Assembly: GCF_034930985.1 (NCBI RefSeq)
Contig: NZ_JAYGIM010000011.1
Coordinates: 124,001 to 188,000 of the forward strand
Direction of reading: 5' to 3'
Origin: Arcicella lustrica
Lineage (GTDB): Bacteria; Bacteroidota; Bacteroidia; Cytophagales; Spirosomataceae
DNA length: 64,000 nt
The stretch's first letter is position 1; the number at the start of each line of letters is the position of its first letter. A model generated the notes under the pieces. That model was not told the origin of the DNA and did not search any database. It saw nothing but the letters and a program-made list of their open reading frames with translations. The translations under genes and the position numbers were made by a program. Shown piece by piece: positions 56,687 through 64,000 of this stretch.

Positions 56687-56821
56687 TTGAGCTAAATTAA
56701 ATTTCCAATAATGGCTAAAAAGTTATTCGATATATTTATCTATATCTTTTTGAGTGCTCGAATGTTGCAAAACCATTTCAATAAAATAAAATCTTTGAAA
56801 TAAGCATAACTTTTAGAGTGT
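56594..56821 (+). repeat. Additional scattered iterons
   Basis: Exact ATAACTTTTAGAGTGT copies at 56594-56609 and 56806-56821 lack a palindrome partner. A degenerate one, ATATCTTTTTGAGTGC, is at 56742-56757. The copy at 56671 belongs to composite unit 4. Confidence 0.8.
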
Positions 56822-56869
56822 CTTTACTTGCTCTTAATGTTTTTGGTCAACGTATGGTATCGTATTAGA

Positions 56870-57000
56870 ATAAATGAGGTATTTATTTTAAAATTATTTT
56901 AATAATATTCAAAATTTCTTATTCTAACCACATATAAATCAACAAAATAGCATTTGAAGATATTTCTTTTTATTTCTTTTTTATTTTCTAATATTTCCTC
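56870..57000. other. AT-rich stretch, candidate DNA unwinding element
   Basis: About 130 bp made almost entirely of A and T runs, lying between the scattered and the tightly phased iterons. This is the usual place for strand opening in iteron origins. No exact DnaA box (TTATCCACA) was found in it. Confidence 0.55.
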
Positions 57001-57041
57001 TGTTGTAATCTTTTGAAAATCAGTTGATTATATGCTTAATT

Positions 57042-57164
57042 GTAACTTTTGAAGTGTCTTTTATAACCTTTGGAGTGTTTAATATAACTTTTAAAGTGCT
57101 TAAAAATAACTTTTAGAGTGTCATAAGATAACTTTTGAAGTGTTACGTATAACTTTTAGAGTGT
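57042..57164 (+). repeat. Six phased iterons at the replication origin
   Basis: Copies of ATAACTTTTAGAGTGT and close variants start at 57042, 57063, 57084, 57106, 57128 and 57149, a 21-22 bp period equal to two helical turns, all in the same direction. Two are exact (57106, 57149); the others change one to three bases. This is the classic binding array of a Rep_3-type initiator and ends 161 bp before rep. Confidence 0.92.
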
Positions 57165-57209
57165 TGTTTTGACTCAGTAAATGATGCCATTTCAAAAATA
57201 AATGCGCTC

Positions 57210-57279
57210 TGATACAAAATTGAATCCCTTTTCCTTGTAGTGCTCAAAAAAATTTGTACATTTGATACATATTTGAATC
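57210..57279. promoter_or_regulatory. 17-bp direct repeat flanking the rep promoter
   Basis: TGATACAAAATTGAATC (57210-57226) and TGATACATATTTGAATC (57263-57279) match at 15 of 17 positions. Between and overlapping them is CTTG (57234-57237)-N19-TACATTTG (57257-57264), a fair Bacteroidota promoter. The pair is a candidate operator for Rep autoregulation. Confidence 0.55.
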
Positions 57280-57325
57280 ATTTGGAAAGTGTTGAAATGC
57301 AATTATTCATAATCTTATTGCAGGC

Positions 57326-58786
57326 ATGAAAATAGATAACAATAAAGAAAGTCTTGTTGATAAAAAGGGCATTGATGCACTTGAAAAAATATCGAGCAGT
57401 TCTTATATGATTGTTTTGGGAAATCCTCTTCTCAATGCAAAATTTGATTTGACTGCCTTTCAAATGAAAATATTTTATTTTCTAGTATTGAACACTAAGC
57501 AAACTGCAGAAGGCTTTTCTGTGACCAAAGTGAAGGTCTCGGAAGTATCACAGTTTCTAAAAGCGAAAACAAGCGATTATTTATACAATCTTCTTGAAAA
57601 GGAATCTCGAAAGTTAATGAAGAAAGAGATTTACTTAGAAGATGAAAATAGTTGGAAAGTTGCCAATATTCTTTCGCAGATTGAATACCATAAAAAGGAG
57701 GGAGCATTCAGTTTTCTATTCCCGCCTATGCTGAGTAATTACCTACTACAACTTAAAAAGAACTTTACTTATATTGATGTAAGGAATCTTGTGTCGATGG
57801 ATAGCATTTACGCTATTCGTTTCTATGGTTTTTGCAAGGAATTTGAACGTTTTGGAAAATTTCAATTCACAGTCAATGAAATGAGGAAAATGTTCAATTT
57901 GGAAAATAAGTACGAGATGTATGGACTTTTCAAACAAAAAGTAATTATAAAAGCACAAGAGGAATTAATCAAAAACTCCGATTTGATTTTTACATTCAAA
58001 GAAGTAAAGGATGGGAAAAAAGTAGTTTCATTGCAGTTTAAAATTGAGAAAAATATTATAAAATCCTCACAACAATTAGAAATTGACGATAGGAACATCG
58101 TTTCTATTTTAGATGATGCGCCTTTTGAAGTAATTGAAACAATTACAAACCCATCAGCTTTTGAGGCAATTGAGGAAAAGTTATTTGAAAAATTAAATGC
58201 TTGGTCAATTTCTAAAGCAACTATAAGCGAATGGCTGGAAAAATATCCAGTTTTGCAAGTGGAGTTAGGAGTGGAGTACGTTTTGTCTGAAATTAAAAAA
58301 GATAAAAATAAGATTAAAAATATACCAGCATATCTAAGTAAAATCATTTCTTCAAGCCAGTTGGTGGATAGACATCTACAAGTAGAAGAAGAGAAAAAAG
58401 TGGTGAAAGCGATGTTGAAGAAAAATAACGATGAAAAACTTCATATCGAACAGCAAAAGCAATTACAAAAAGAGTTTTTAGAAGAGGTTTATCAAGAGAA
58501 AAGGAGAGAGGTTGATAAAATTTTAAATGACCATCTAACGATTTATAAAAGGGTTTTGGATGTCTTGGCTGGTTCGTTGTATTCTTCTATTTATTATGAT
58601 AATTACTTAACCAAAGTAGGAACCGAAATTAGTAAGGAAACCTTTTTAGCTTTCTTTAGAGAAAATACAGGTTTTGAAACCATAGTTATTACCACACTGG
58701 AATCATTTAAAGACATTGAAGTATTTAAAGAAATTCAGAAAAAGTATAAGGCTCAAGCGACCAAATTAGGCTTATCATATTATTAG
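57326..58786 (+). CDS. Replication initiator protein, Rep_3/RepB family
   Basis: Plasmid-type initiator of 486 residues. Residues about 25-240 hold the paired winged-helix layout of Rep_3 initiators: NPLLNAKFDLTAFQMKIFYFLV starts the first domain, and MDSIYAIRFYGFCKEFERFGKFQFTVNEMRKMF starts the second, DNA-contacting domain. It is longer than the family norm because of a C-terminal extension with a charged coiled-coil-like stretch (about 350-400, rich in E, K and Q). The origin iterons end 161 bp upstream. Expected role: monomers bind iterons to open the origin, dimers repress the gene. parA follows by 57 bp. Confidence 0.92.
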   Translation: MKIDNNKESLVDKKGIDALEKISSSSYMIVLGNPLLNAKFDLTAFQMKIFYFLVLNTKQTAEGFSVTKVKVSEVSQFLKAKTSDYLYNLLEKESRKLMKKEIYLEDENSWKVANILSQIEYHKKEGAFSFLFPPMLSNYLLQLKKNFTYIDVRNLVSMDSIYAIRFYGFCKEFERFGKFQFTVNEMRKMFNLENKYEMYGLFKQKVIIKAQEELIKNSDLIFTFKEVKDGKKVVSLQFKIEKNIIKSSQQLEIDDRNIVSILDDAPFEVIETITNPSAFEAIEEKLFEKLNAWSISKATISEWLEKYPVLQVELGVEYVLSEIKKDKNKIKNIPAYLSKIISSSQLVDRHLQVEEEKKVVKAMLKKNNDEKLHIEQQKQLQKEFLEEVYQEKRREVDKILNDHLTIYKRVLDVLAGSLYSSIYYDNYLTKVGTEISKETFLAFFRENTGFETIVITTLESFKDIEVFKEIQKKYKAQATKLGLSYY

Positions 58787-58843
58787 GATATAAAATATTG
58801 AACCATTAATATAAAAATATATACAACCATTGTGAGATAAAAT

Positions 58844-59821
58844 ATGAAAACGAATTTAACCTTAGAGAAAATCAGTAATTTTTTCAGACATAATCCTTCT
58901 TTAAACGTCAATGGACTTAATGATGAAGCTGGATTGCCAAAACGAAAATTAGATTTGGTATTTAATTCAAATGGTTCTCGTAAACTAAGCGAAGATGATT
59001 TACTTAAATTAGAACCCATCTTAAAGAAATACGGCTACAGCGAATATTTGTATCAGCATGCAAGAGTAATTTCGGTAGTAAATCATAAAGGAGGCGTTGG
59101 TAAAACCACCACAACGGCTTGTTTGGGGGAATCGTTAGTCAGCAAAGGTTTTAAGGTTTTATTAGTTGATTTTGATCCACAAGGAAATTTATCACAAATA
59201 TTAGGCGTAGAAAATCCAGAAGTACAAGTAGCAGATTGTTTGTTTACGAATTTGCCTTTGCCAGTTGTCGAGATTTTGGATAATTTATGGCTTGCACCTT
59301 CAGATATTTCATTGGCTGAATCGGAAGTAGATTTATTATCTAAAGTAGGAGGGGACGTTAGGTTAAAACACAAGATTGAACCATTGTTAGAATCTTTCGA
59401 TTATGTTTTGATTGATTGCCCACCAAGTTTAAGTAAACTTACGGTTTCTGCCTTGAATGCTTCCAATGCAACTTTAATTACGATGTTGCCAGAATCGTCT
59501 TCTTTGAAAGGATTAAATTCTCTTTTAAATCGTATCAGTGAAGTAAAAACACATACCAACCGTGATTTGACTTTGGATGGTATTGTTTTCACGATGGTAA
59601 AGAAAAACACTGTTCACGATGGTTTTAAAGAAGCAGTAAGAAATAGTATGAAAGACAGTTGTAGAGTCTTTAAAACAGAAATTAGACACTTGATAGATTT
59701 TCAAAAATCTCAGGCACTTCAGGCAACATTAGGAACAATCAACAGTTCGTCTGAAGCCTATAAATGTTATAAAGATTTTTGTGATGAGTATGTTGAGTAT
59801 TTACAAGTGATTAACCAATAG
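58844..59821 (+). CDS. parA: ParA-family partition ATPase
   Basis: 325-residue partition ATPase. An N-terminal extension of about 75 residues with helix-turn-helix character (LNDEAGLPKRKLDLVF) precedes the ATPase, as in type Ia ParA proteins that also bind their own operator. The deviant Walker A motif is KGGVGKTT at 82-89. Walker A'/switch (LLVDFDPQGNLSQIL) and Walker B (YVLIDCPPSLSKL) follow. It moves replicon copies along the nucleoid together with the ParB encoded 5 bp downstream. Confidence 0.95.
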   Translation: MKTNLTLEKISNFFRHNPSLNVNGLNDEAGLPKRKLDLVFNSNGSRKLSEDDLLKLEPILKKYGYSEYLYQHARVISVVNHKGGVGKTTTTACLGESLVSKGFKVLLVDFDPQGNLSQILGVENPEVQVADCLFTNLPLPVVEILDNLWLAPSDISLAESEVDLLSKVGGDVRLKHKIEPLLESFDYVLIDCPPSLSKLTVSALNASNATLITMLPESSSLKGLNSLLNRISEVKTHTNRDLTLDGIVFTMVKKNTVHDGFKEAVRNSMKDSCRVFKTEIRHLIDFQKSQALQATLGTINSSSEAYKCYKDFCDEYVEYLQVINQ

Positions 59822-59826
59822 AAGCT

Positions 59827-60816
59827 ATGAAAGGGATTGATTTTAAAAAACAATTAGCGTTAAGTACCGCTAATACCTTAAAGAATAATAAGCTGATAAG
59901 CTCTGAAAATATCAAGAACAACCTCATTATTTTAGCAGAATTAAAGGATTTTATACCTCCTTTAAATAACGATGAGTTTAGTTCATTAGAAGAAAGTATC
60001 ATTGCAAATGGTTGTAGAACACCGCTGTTGATTTGGGATACTACCCAAGGAGTGATTAATCCAACCAGTGAAAACCCGAATGATGCAGCTTTTGTGTTAT
60101 TTGATGGTCACCACCGTTATGAAATTTGCAAACGAAATGGGATTGATTTTCAAATTGATTTGATGTCGTTCCCTACGATTGAGGATGTCAAAGATTTTAT
60201 GATTGATTTTCAAGTGGGTCGTAGAAATATGACTTCTGAACAGATTTCATATTTGAGAGGACTTAAATATCAACGACTTAGGGCAAAACAAGGAGGCGTT
60301 AGGACAGGGAAAGGAGTTGAAGATTTGATATTGATTGATACAGCGTCAAAACTAGCCCAAGAATTTAATGTAAGCCCGGCAACAATTAAAAGAGATGCTG
60401 TTTTTGCTCAGGGTTTAGATAAAATGAACAACGAATTGAAAGGCAAAGTATTGAATGGAAAAACAAAAGTTGATAAAAAATCCATCCAACAATTAGCTAA
60501 AAGTGATATTGAAAAACCTATTACTTCAGTCGAAGAACTCAATAGTATTTTAGAAAAAAATCAATACAAGCCTGTTTTTTCTAATGAAACAGAAGAAAGA
60601 AAAGCCTTATTAAGTAAAGTAAATAATAGCATAAAAAATGCTTCTGAAACAGAAATAACCATAGAAATTAAAGGCTCATTTATTATTAAAAATGCCCTTG
60701 AATCAACGTGGAAGCAATTAAGAGTTCTTTCAGAAGAAGTACTTATTGATGAAAATTTTACAGATAGAATTTCTCTTTCAGAAGCTATTTCTTTAGGAAT
60801 TGTGCGAGAAGGATAA
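59827..60816 (+). CDS. parB: ParB-family centromere-binding protein
   Basis: 329-residue partition protein. Residues about 30-125 are the ParB/sulfiredoxin-like nucleotide-binding domain with FDGHHRYEICKRNG in place of the usual GERR box. Residues about 160-200 hold the DNA-binding helix-turn-helix (SKLAQEFNVSPATIKRDAVFAQG). The C-terminal ~100 residues are probably a dimerisation region. Translation is almost coupled to parA. Its parS is not known; the four imperfect palindromes in the origin are candidates. Confidence 0.9.
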   Translation: MKGIDFKKQLALSTANTLKNNKLISSENIKNNLIILAELKDFIPPLNNDEFSSLEESIIANGCRTPLLIWDTTQGVINPTSENPNDAAFVLFDGHHRYEICKRNGIDFQIDLMSFPTIEDVKDFMIDFQVGRRNMTSEQISYLRGLKYQRLRAKQGGVRTGKGVEDLILIDTASKLAQEFNVSPATIKRDAVFAQGLDKMNNELKGKVLNGKTKVDKKSIQQLAKSDIEKPITSVEELNSILEKNQYKPVFSNETEERKALLSKVNNSIKNASETEITIEIKGSFIIKNALESTWKQLRVLSEEVLIDENFTDRISLSEAISLGIVREG

Positions 60817-60829
60817 ATGGTTTTAGTTT

Positions 60830-60871
60830 AAATGAATGGTTTTCCTAAGAGATTTTGAAAACCATTCATTT
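60830..60871 (+). terminator. Hairpin after parB
   Basis: Perfect 15-bp stem AAATGAATGGTTTTC/GAAAACCATTCATTT, 14 bp after the parB stop. The T run is weak, so this is a probable rather than certain terminator. Confidence 0.65.
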
Positions 60872-60914
60872 TGAAATAAAGTATTTAAAAGCACTTTAAT
60901 TTATTAAACTAAAA

Positions 60915-60946
60915 ATTGTTCATGTTATATTTAATCTCTACTTTTG
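60915..60946 (+). promoter_or_regulatory. Candidate promoter of the transketolase leader
   Basis: ATTG at 60915-60918, a 20-bp spacer, and TACTTTTG at 60939-60946 fit the phylum consensus except for the first base. It would start a leader of about 300 nt before the transketolase start codon. Confidence 0.5.
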
Positions 60947-61253
60947 TGCTAGCAATATGGAATAGAGCGCTTTGACTTTTTAAAGTCTTTTTTATTAAAC
61001 TGGAAATGTGTATCACAGACACATTTTATTTTTAAATTAAGTGTTCTATTGTGTTATGGTTTATTCTTTAAAAAAGTATATTAAATTGCGATAAAAAACA
61101 AAACATTTAATTGTTACTTATTTTTAAGAGTATTAAATGGTTTTGTATAGAAGTGTTTTTTTTGCACTATGTGTTCTATAGTGTTATGGTGTTTCCTATC
61201 AAATACTTTAAATATATTAACTATAAAAGCTTACAAAAATTAATCAAGAACAA
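60947..61253 (+). other. Transketolase leader with early hairpin and 20-bp direct repeat
   Basis: A GACTTT-TT-AAAGTC hairpin followed by six T lies at 60974-60993, some 30 nt into the predicted transcript. Two copies of a 20-mer follow: GTGTTCTATTGTGTTATGGT (61041-61060) and the same with one change (61171-61190). An 80-residue frame at 61111-61353 overlaps the transketolase start and is not supported. Confidence 0.5.
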
Positions 61254-62111
61254 ATGGAAATTACTGAATTACAAAAAGTTGCTTCGCAAGTACGTCGTGA
61301 CATCGTACGCCAAGTACACGCTTGTCAGTCTGGTCACCCAGGCGGTTCATTAGGCTGTACTGATTTATTGGTAGGTCTTTACTTCGACCAAATGACTTTA
61401 AAATCAGATGAAGCTGGAAACAAAGTTTTCGATATGAATGGTATTGGTGAAGACCTTTTCTTTTTATCAAATGGACATATTTCTCCAGTTTTCTATTCAG
61501 TATTAGCTCGTGCTGGCTACTTTCCAGCGGCTGAATTAGCAACTTTCCGTAAATTAAATTCACGTCTTCAAGGTCACCCAACTACTCACGAACACCTTGA
61601 AGGAATTCGTATTGCTTCTGGTTCATTAGGACAAGGAATGTCGGTAGCCATTGGTGCCGCACAAGCGAAAAAATTAAATGGAGATAATTCATTAGTATTT
61701 GTATTAATGGGTGATGGCGAACAAAACGAAGGTCAAGTTTGGGAAGCAGCCATGTACGCTCCACACCACAAAGTAGATAACTTGGTCGCTGTCATCGACT
61801 ACAACGGTCAACAAATTGATGGACCAACAGATAAAGTAATGAACAACCGTGATTTAGGAGCTAAATATGCAGCTTTCGGTTGGAATGTAATGAAAATGAA
61901 TGGTAACGATATGGCAGATGTCGTGAAAGTATTGGCAGAAGCTCGTGCTTTCTCTGGAAACGGACAACCAACAATGATATTGATGACCACTGAAATGGGT
62001 GCTGGTGTTGATTTCATGATGGGTTCACACAAATGGCATGGGGTTGCTCCAAACGATGAGCAATTAGCAGCAGCATTAGCACAGTTACCTGAAACTTTGG
62101 GAGATTATTAA
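61254..62111 (+). CDS. Transketolase, N-terminal subunit
   Basis: Thiamine-diphosphate half of a split transketolase, 285 residues. It shows the substrate/phosphate loop CQSGHPGGSLGCTDLLV and the TPP/metal motif GDGEQNEGQVWEAAMYAPHH...DYNG, plus a GSLGQGMSVAIGAAQAKK helix. With the C-terminal subunit encoded 80 bp downstream it forms the pentose-phosphate enzyme that moves two-carbon ketol units between sugar phosphates. Two-gene transketolases are known in archaea and many bacteria, including this phylum. It is the first gene beyond the rep-parAB module. Confidence 0.93.
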   Translation: MEITELQKVASQVRRDIVRQVHACQSGHPGGSLGCTDLLVGLYFDQMTLKSDEAGNKVFDMNGIGEDLFFLSNGHISPVFYSVLARAGYFPAAELATFRKLNSRLQGHPTTHEHLEGIRIASGSLGQGMSVAIGAAQAKKLNGDNSLVFVLMGDGEQNEGQVWEAAMYAPHHKVDNLVAVIDYNGQQIDGPTDKVMNNRDLGAKYAAFGWNVMKMNGNDMADVVKVLAEARAFSGNGQPTMILMTTEMGAGVDFMMGSHKWHGVAPNDEQLAAALAQLPETLGDY

Positions 62112-62191
62112 TCTCAACAAAGTAAAAATCATTAATAACATTACTCCTTCAAAATCTATTCAACTGATTTTGATTTACTTAGAAATTCAAG

Positions 62192-63151
62192 ATGAAAAAA
62201 TATACTTTCACAGAAAAAAAAGATACTCGTTCTGGCTTTGGTGCTGGGATGCAGGTGTTGGGACAAACCAACCCAAATGTTGTAGCCCTTTGTGCTGACT
62301 TAATTGGTTCATTGAAATTGGATGCTTTTATCAAAGAAAATCCAGAGCGTTTTTTCCAAACGGGTATTGCTGAGGCAAACATGATTTGTATCGCTGCTGG
62401 TTTAACAATTGGTGGAAAAATCCCATTTGCTACTACTTTTGCTAACTTCGGTACTGGTCGTGTGTATGACCAAATCCGTCAATCGGTAGCGTATTCTAAC
62501 AAAAATGTTAAAATTGCTTGTTCACACGCAGGTTTGACATTGGGCGAAGATGGTGCTACTCACCAAATACTTGAAGATTTAGGAATGATGAAAATGCTTC
62601 CTGGCATGACGGTCATAAACCCTTGTGACTATAACCAAACAAAAGCGGCAACTATCGCTGTGGCTGAACACGAAGGACCAGTTTATTTACGTTTTGGTCG
62701 TCCAGTTGTACCAATTTTCACCGCTCCAGACCAAGAGTTTATCATCGGTAAAGCTTGGACAGTGAACGAAGGAAAAGACGTAAGTATTTTTGCAACAGGA
62801 CATTTGGTTTGGGAAGCAATTTTAGCAGGCGAAATTTTAGCAGAGAAAGGAATCGATGCTGAAATTATCAATATTCACACGATTAAACCTTTGGACGAAG
62901 AAGCTGTCTTAGCATCAGTTCGCAAGACAGGTTGTGCAGTTTCTGCTGAAGAACACCAAATTGCTGGTGGTTTAGGCGATTCAATAGCACAAGTATTAAT
63001 CAAAAAACATCTTGCTCCATTAGAATTTGTAGGAGTAGAAGATTCATTTGGAGAATCAGGAACTCCAGCTCAATTGATGGAGAAATATGGTTTGAATGCA
63101 GCTTCAATCGTAGAAAAAGCATTAAAAGCTATCGCTCGTAAACAAGCATAG
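62192..63151 (+). CDS. Transketolase, C-terminal subunit
   Basis: Pyrimidine-binding half of the split enzyme, 319 residues. FQTGIAEANMICIAAGLTIGG holds the catalytic Glu that activates thiamine diphosphate. SHAGLTLGEDGATHQ and a C-terminal transketolase domain (ISIFATGHLVWEAILAG-like, then EEHQIAGGLGDSIAQVL) follow. The pair equals one full-length transketolase. A strong bidirectional terminator follows. Confidence 0.93.
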   Translation: MKKYTFTEKKDTRSGFGAGMQVLGQTNPNVVALCADLIGSLKLDAFIKENPERFFQTGIAEANMICIAAGLTIGGKIPFATTFANFGTGRVYDQIRQSVAYSNKNVKIACSHAGLTLGEDGATHQILEDLGMMKMLPGMTVINPCDYNQTKAATIAVAEHEGPVYLRFGRPVVPIFTAPDQEFIIGKAWTVNEGKDVSIFATGHLVWEAILAGEILAEKGIDAEIINIHTIKPLDEEAVLASVRKTGCAVSAEEHQIAGGLGDSIAQVLIKKHLAPLEFVGVEDSFGESGTPAQLMEKYGLNAASIVEKALKAIARKQA

Positions 63152-63180
63152 GTTTTAGAAATATAGAGAAATCTTAGGCA

Positions 63181-63223
63181 AAAGGCGAATGAGTATTAGA
63201 AAAACTAATACTCATTCGCCTTT
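63181..63223. terminator. Bidirectional terminator between transketolase and GH28
   Basis: Perfect 19-bp stem starting AAAGGCGAATGAGTATTAG with a 5-A loop, between convergent genes. Confidence 0.9.
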
Positions 63224-63257
63224 ATTTCAAAAATTAAATACTGAACGTTTTGTGATA

Positions 63258-64000
63258 TTACTCCATAAAATTCACAATATTCTCATGAATGTTTTTCTTG
63301 TCTGCCACCAAATCGGCTGAAACATTTTTTAGCGATACATTTTTGATAGGAAGTTCTTTTTGACCTAAAATTCTTGAAATAAATTTTACGTTGGTCGCTT
63401 TTAAATTCTTTAAATAAATGTCTTGAATAGGAGTGAGTCTTCTTTCATAAGTAGGAACTAAAGTTCTCCATTGATACAACACATCGGTTTCTATTCCCAA
63501 AATGCCAAGGTCTATTTTTCCTGAAGTGATATTAGAAATATGAATATTTTTTACATATCCACCCATGCGTTCATTGGTTTTTATAAATACTAAATGATTC
63601 AATTTTGCGCCATCTACTACATTACAATTATCCATGAATACATTTTCGATACCTCCCGACAATTCGCTACCGAGTGCCAGCAATTGATGCCCATTTTTTA
63701 CATTACAATTACGGATTACAATGTTTTTTGAAGGTACTTTAATTCTCCAACCTTCTTGATTTCTCCCAGATTTAATGGCGATGGCATCATCTCCTTGGTC
63801 GAAAGTGCAGTTTTCAATCAATAAATTTTGCGTCATTTCAGGGTCAACGCCATCATTATTATGTCCATGTGCATATACTTTGATATTTCTGATAACCATA
63901 TTTTTGCATAAATAAGGATGGATTGTCCAGAATGGGCTGTTTGTGATAGAAATTCCTTCCAATACAATGTTCTCACAACGATTGAATTGTACAAATTGCG
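63258..64000 (-). CDS. GH28 polygalacturonase-type enzyme, 5' end outside window
   Basis: C-terminal 247 codons of a right-handed beta-helix pectinase; the frame stays open to base 64000, reading NRCENIVLEGISITNSPFW before an internal TTG. Catalytic-site motifs of family GH28 are present: HNNDGVDPE (the NTD equivalent), DQGDDAIAIKSG (paired Asp), NGHQLLALGSE and FIKTNERMGG (the RIK equivalent). It should hydrolyse homogalacturonan or rhamnogalacturonan backbones after export; its signal peptide is not in view. Its presence beside GH106, GH2 and another beta-helix enzyme supports a pectin theme. Confidence 0.9.
   Translation of the reverse strand, partial: QFVQFNRCENIVLEGISITNSPFWTIHPYLCKNMVIRNIKVYAHGHNNDGVDPEMTQNLLIENCTFDQGDDAIAIKSGRNQEGWRIKVPSKNIVIRNCNVKNGHQLLALGSELSGGIENVFMDNCNVVDGAKLNHLVFIKTNERMGGYVKNIHISNITSGKIDLGILGIETDVLYQWRTLVPTYERRLTPIQDIYLKNLKATNVKFISRILGQKELPIKNVSLKNVSADLVADKKNIHENIVNFME

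Noticed and set aside
56291..57164. Regular repeats resembling a CRISPR array
   Set aside because: The repeats are 16 or 25 bp, spacing varies from 21 to 150 bp, the copies are degenerate, no cas genes are near, and a Rep initiator follows directly.
61111..61353. 80-codon frame before transketolase
   Set aside because: It overlaps the transketolase start in another frame and is a low-complexity AT-rich translation.
1..64000. tRNA, rRNA, insertion sequences, integrases
   Set aside because: I found no transposase or integrase frame, no tRNA cloverleaf and no rRNA-like sequence; a covariance-model search would be needed to exclude small RNAs.

Overview
The window reads as part of a large plasmid or chromid of an AT-rich member of the Bacteroidota, most likely a Cytophagales/Spirosomataceae-type bacterium (Emticicia, Arcicella or Flectobacillus-like; the genus is a guess). 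Grounds: two SusC/SusD pairs, a hybrid two-component sensor, a FecI/FecR pair, a type IX secretion sorting domain, Bacteroidota promoters of the TTTG-N20-TAnnTTTG kind, and few Shine-Dalgarno sites. The replicon type follows from an iteron origin, a Rep_3/RepB-type initiator, ParA and ParB at 56.1-60.8 kb. No rRNA, tRNA, CRISPR array or transposase was seen.

Layout. 0-3.3 kb: a truncated aldo/keto reductase, a flavodoxin lipoprotein, a cupin and a PQQ-type sugar dehydrogenase, with two copies of one 56-bp terminator. 3.6-12.4 kb: a thiol-redox block (redoxin-TlpA fusion, thioredoxin reductase, thioredoxin, DsbD-like reductase) interleaved with two paralogous Tat-signalled sugar isomerases and an AbiEi/AbiEii toxin-antitoxin operon behind a 36-bp perfect palindrome. 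12.7-23.2 kb: a 1406-residue hybrid two-component sensor, an AraC-esterase-aldo/keto reductase operon, a SnoaL-like protein and an IorA/IorB-type molybdenum hydroxylase pair.

23.7-56 kb is a carbohydrate region that looks aimed at pectin or rhamnogalacturonan. PUL 1 (+ strand) holds a GH28-like beta-helix enzyme, SusC, SusD and a giant 2452-residue type IX-secreted modular enzyme with an alginate-lyase-like N-terminus. PUL 2 (- strand) is FecI sigma, FecR, SusC with an STN domain, and SusD. Beside it are a GH2 enzyme and a GH106-type rhamnosidase broken by a one-base deletion, read divergently from a Nudix-like regulator. A ThuA/PQQ-dehydrogenase/PKD/cytochrome c/CBM fusion protein follows. 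A near-identical 42-bp block carrying a TTACA-N3-TGTAA dyad lies upstream of both the Nudix regulator and the fusion gene, suggesting one regulon.

56.1-61.2 kb is the replication and partition module. It has four spaced composite units (an imperfect 25-bp palindrome plus a 16-bp iteron), an AT-rich stretch, six tightly phased iterons every 21-22 bp, then rep-parA-parB. A split transketolase pair follows directly, so a central-carbon enzyme sits next to the origin. The window ends inside a second GH28 polygalacturonase-type gene on the - strand.
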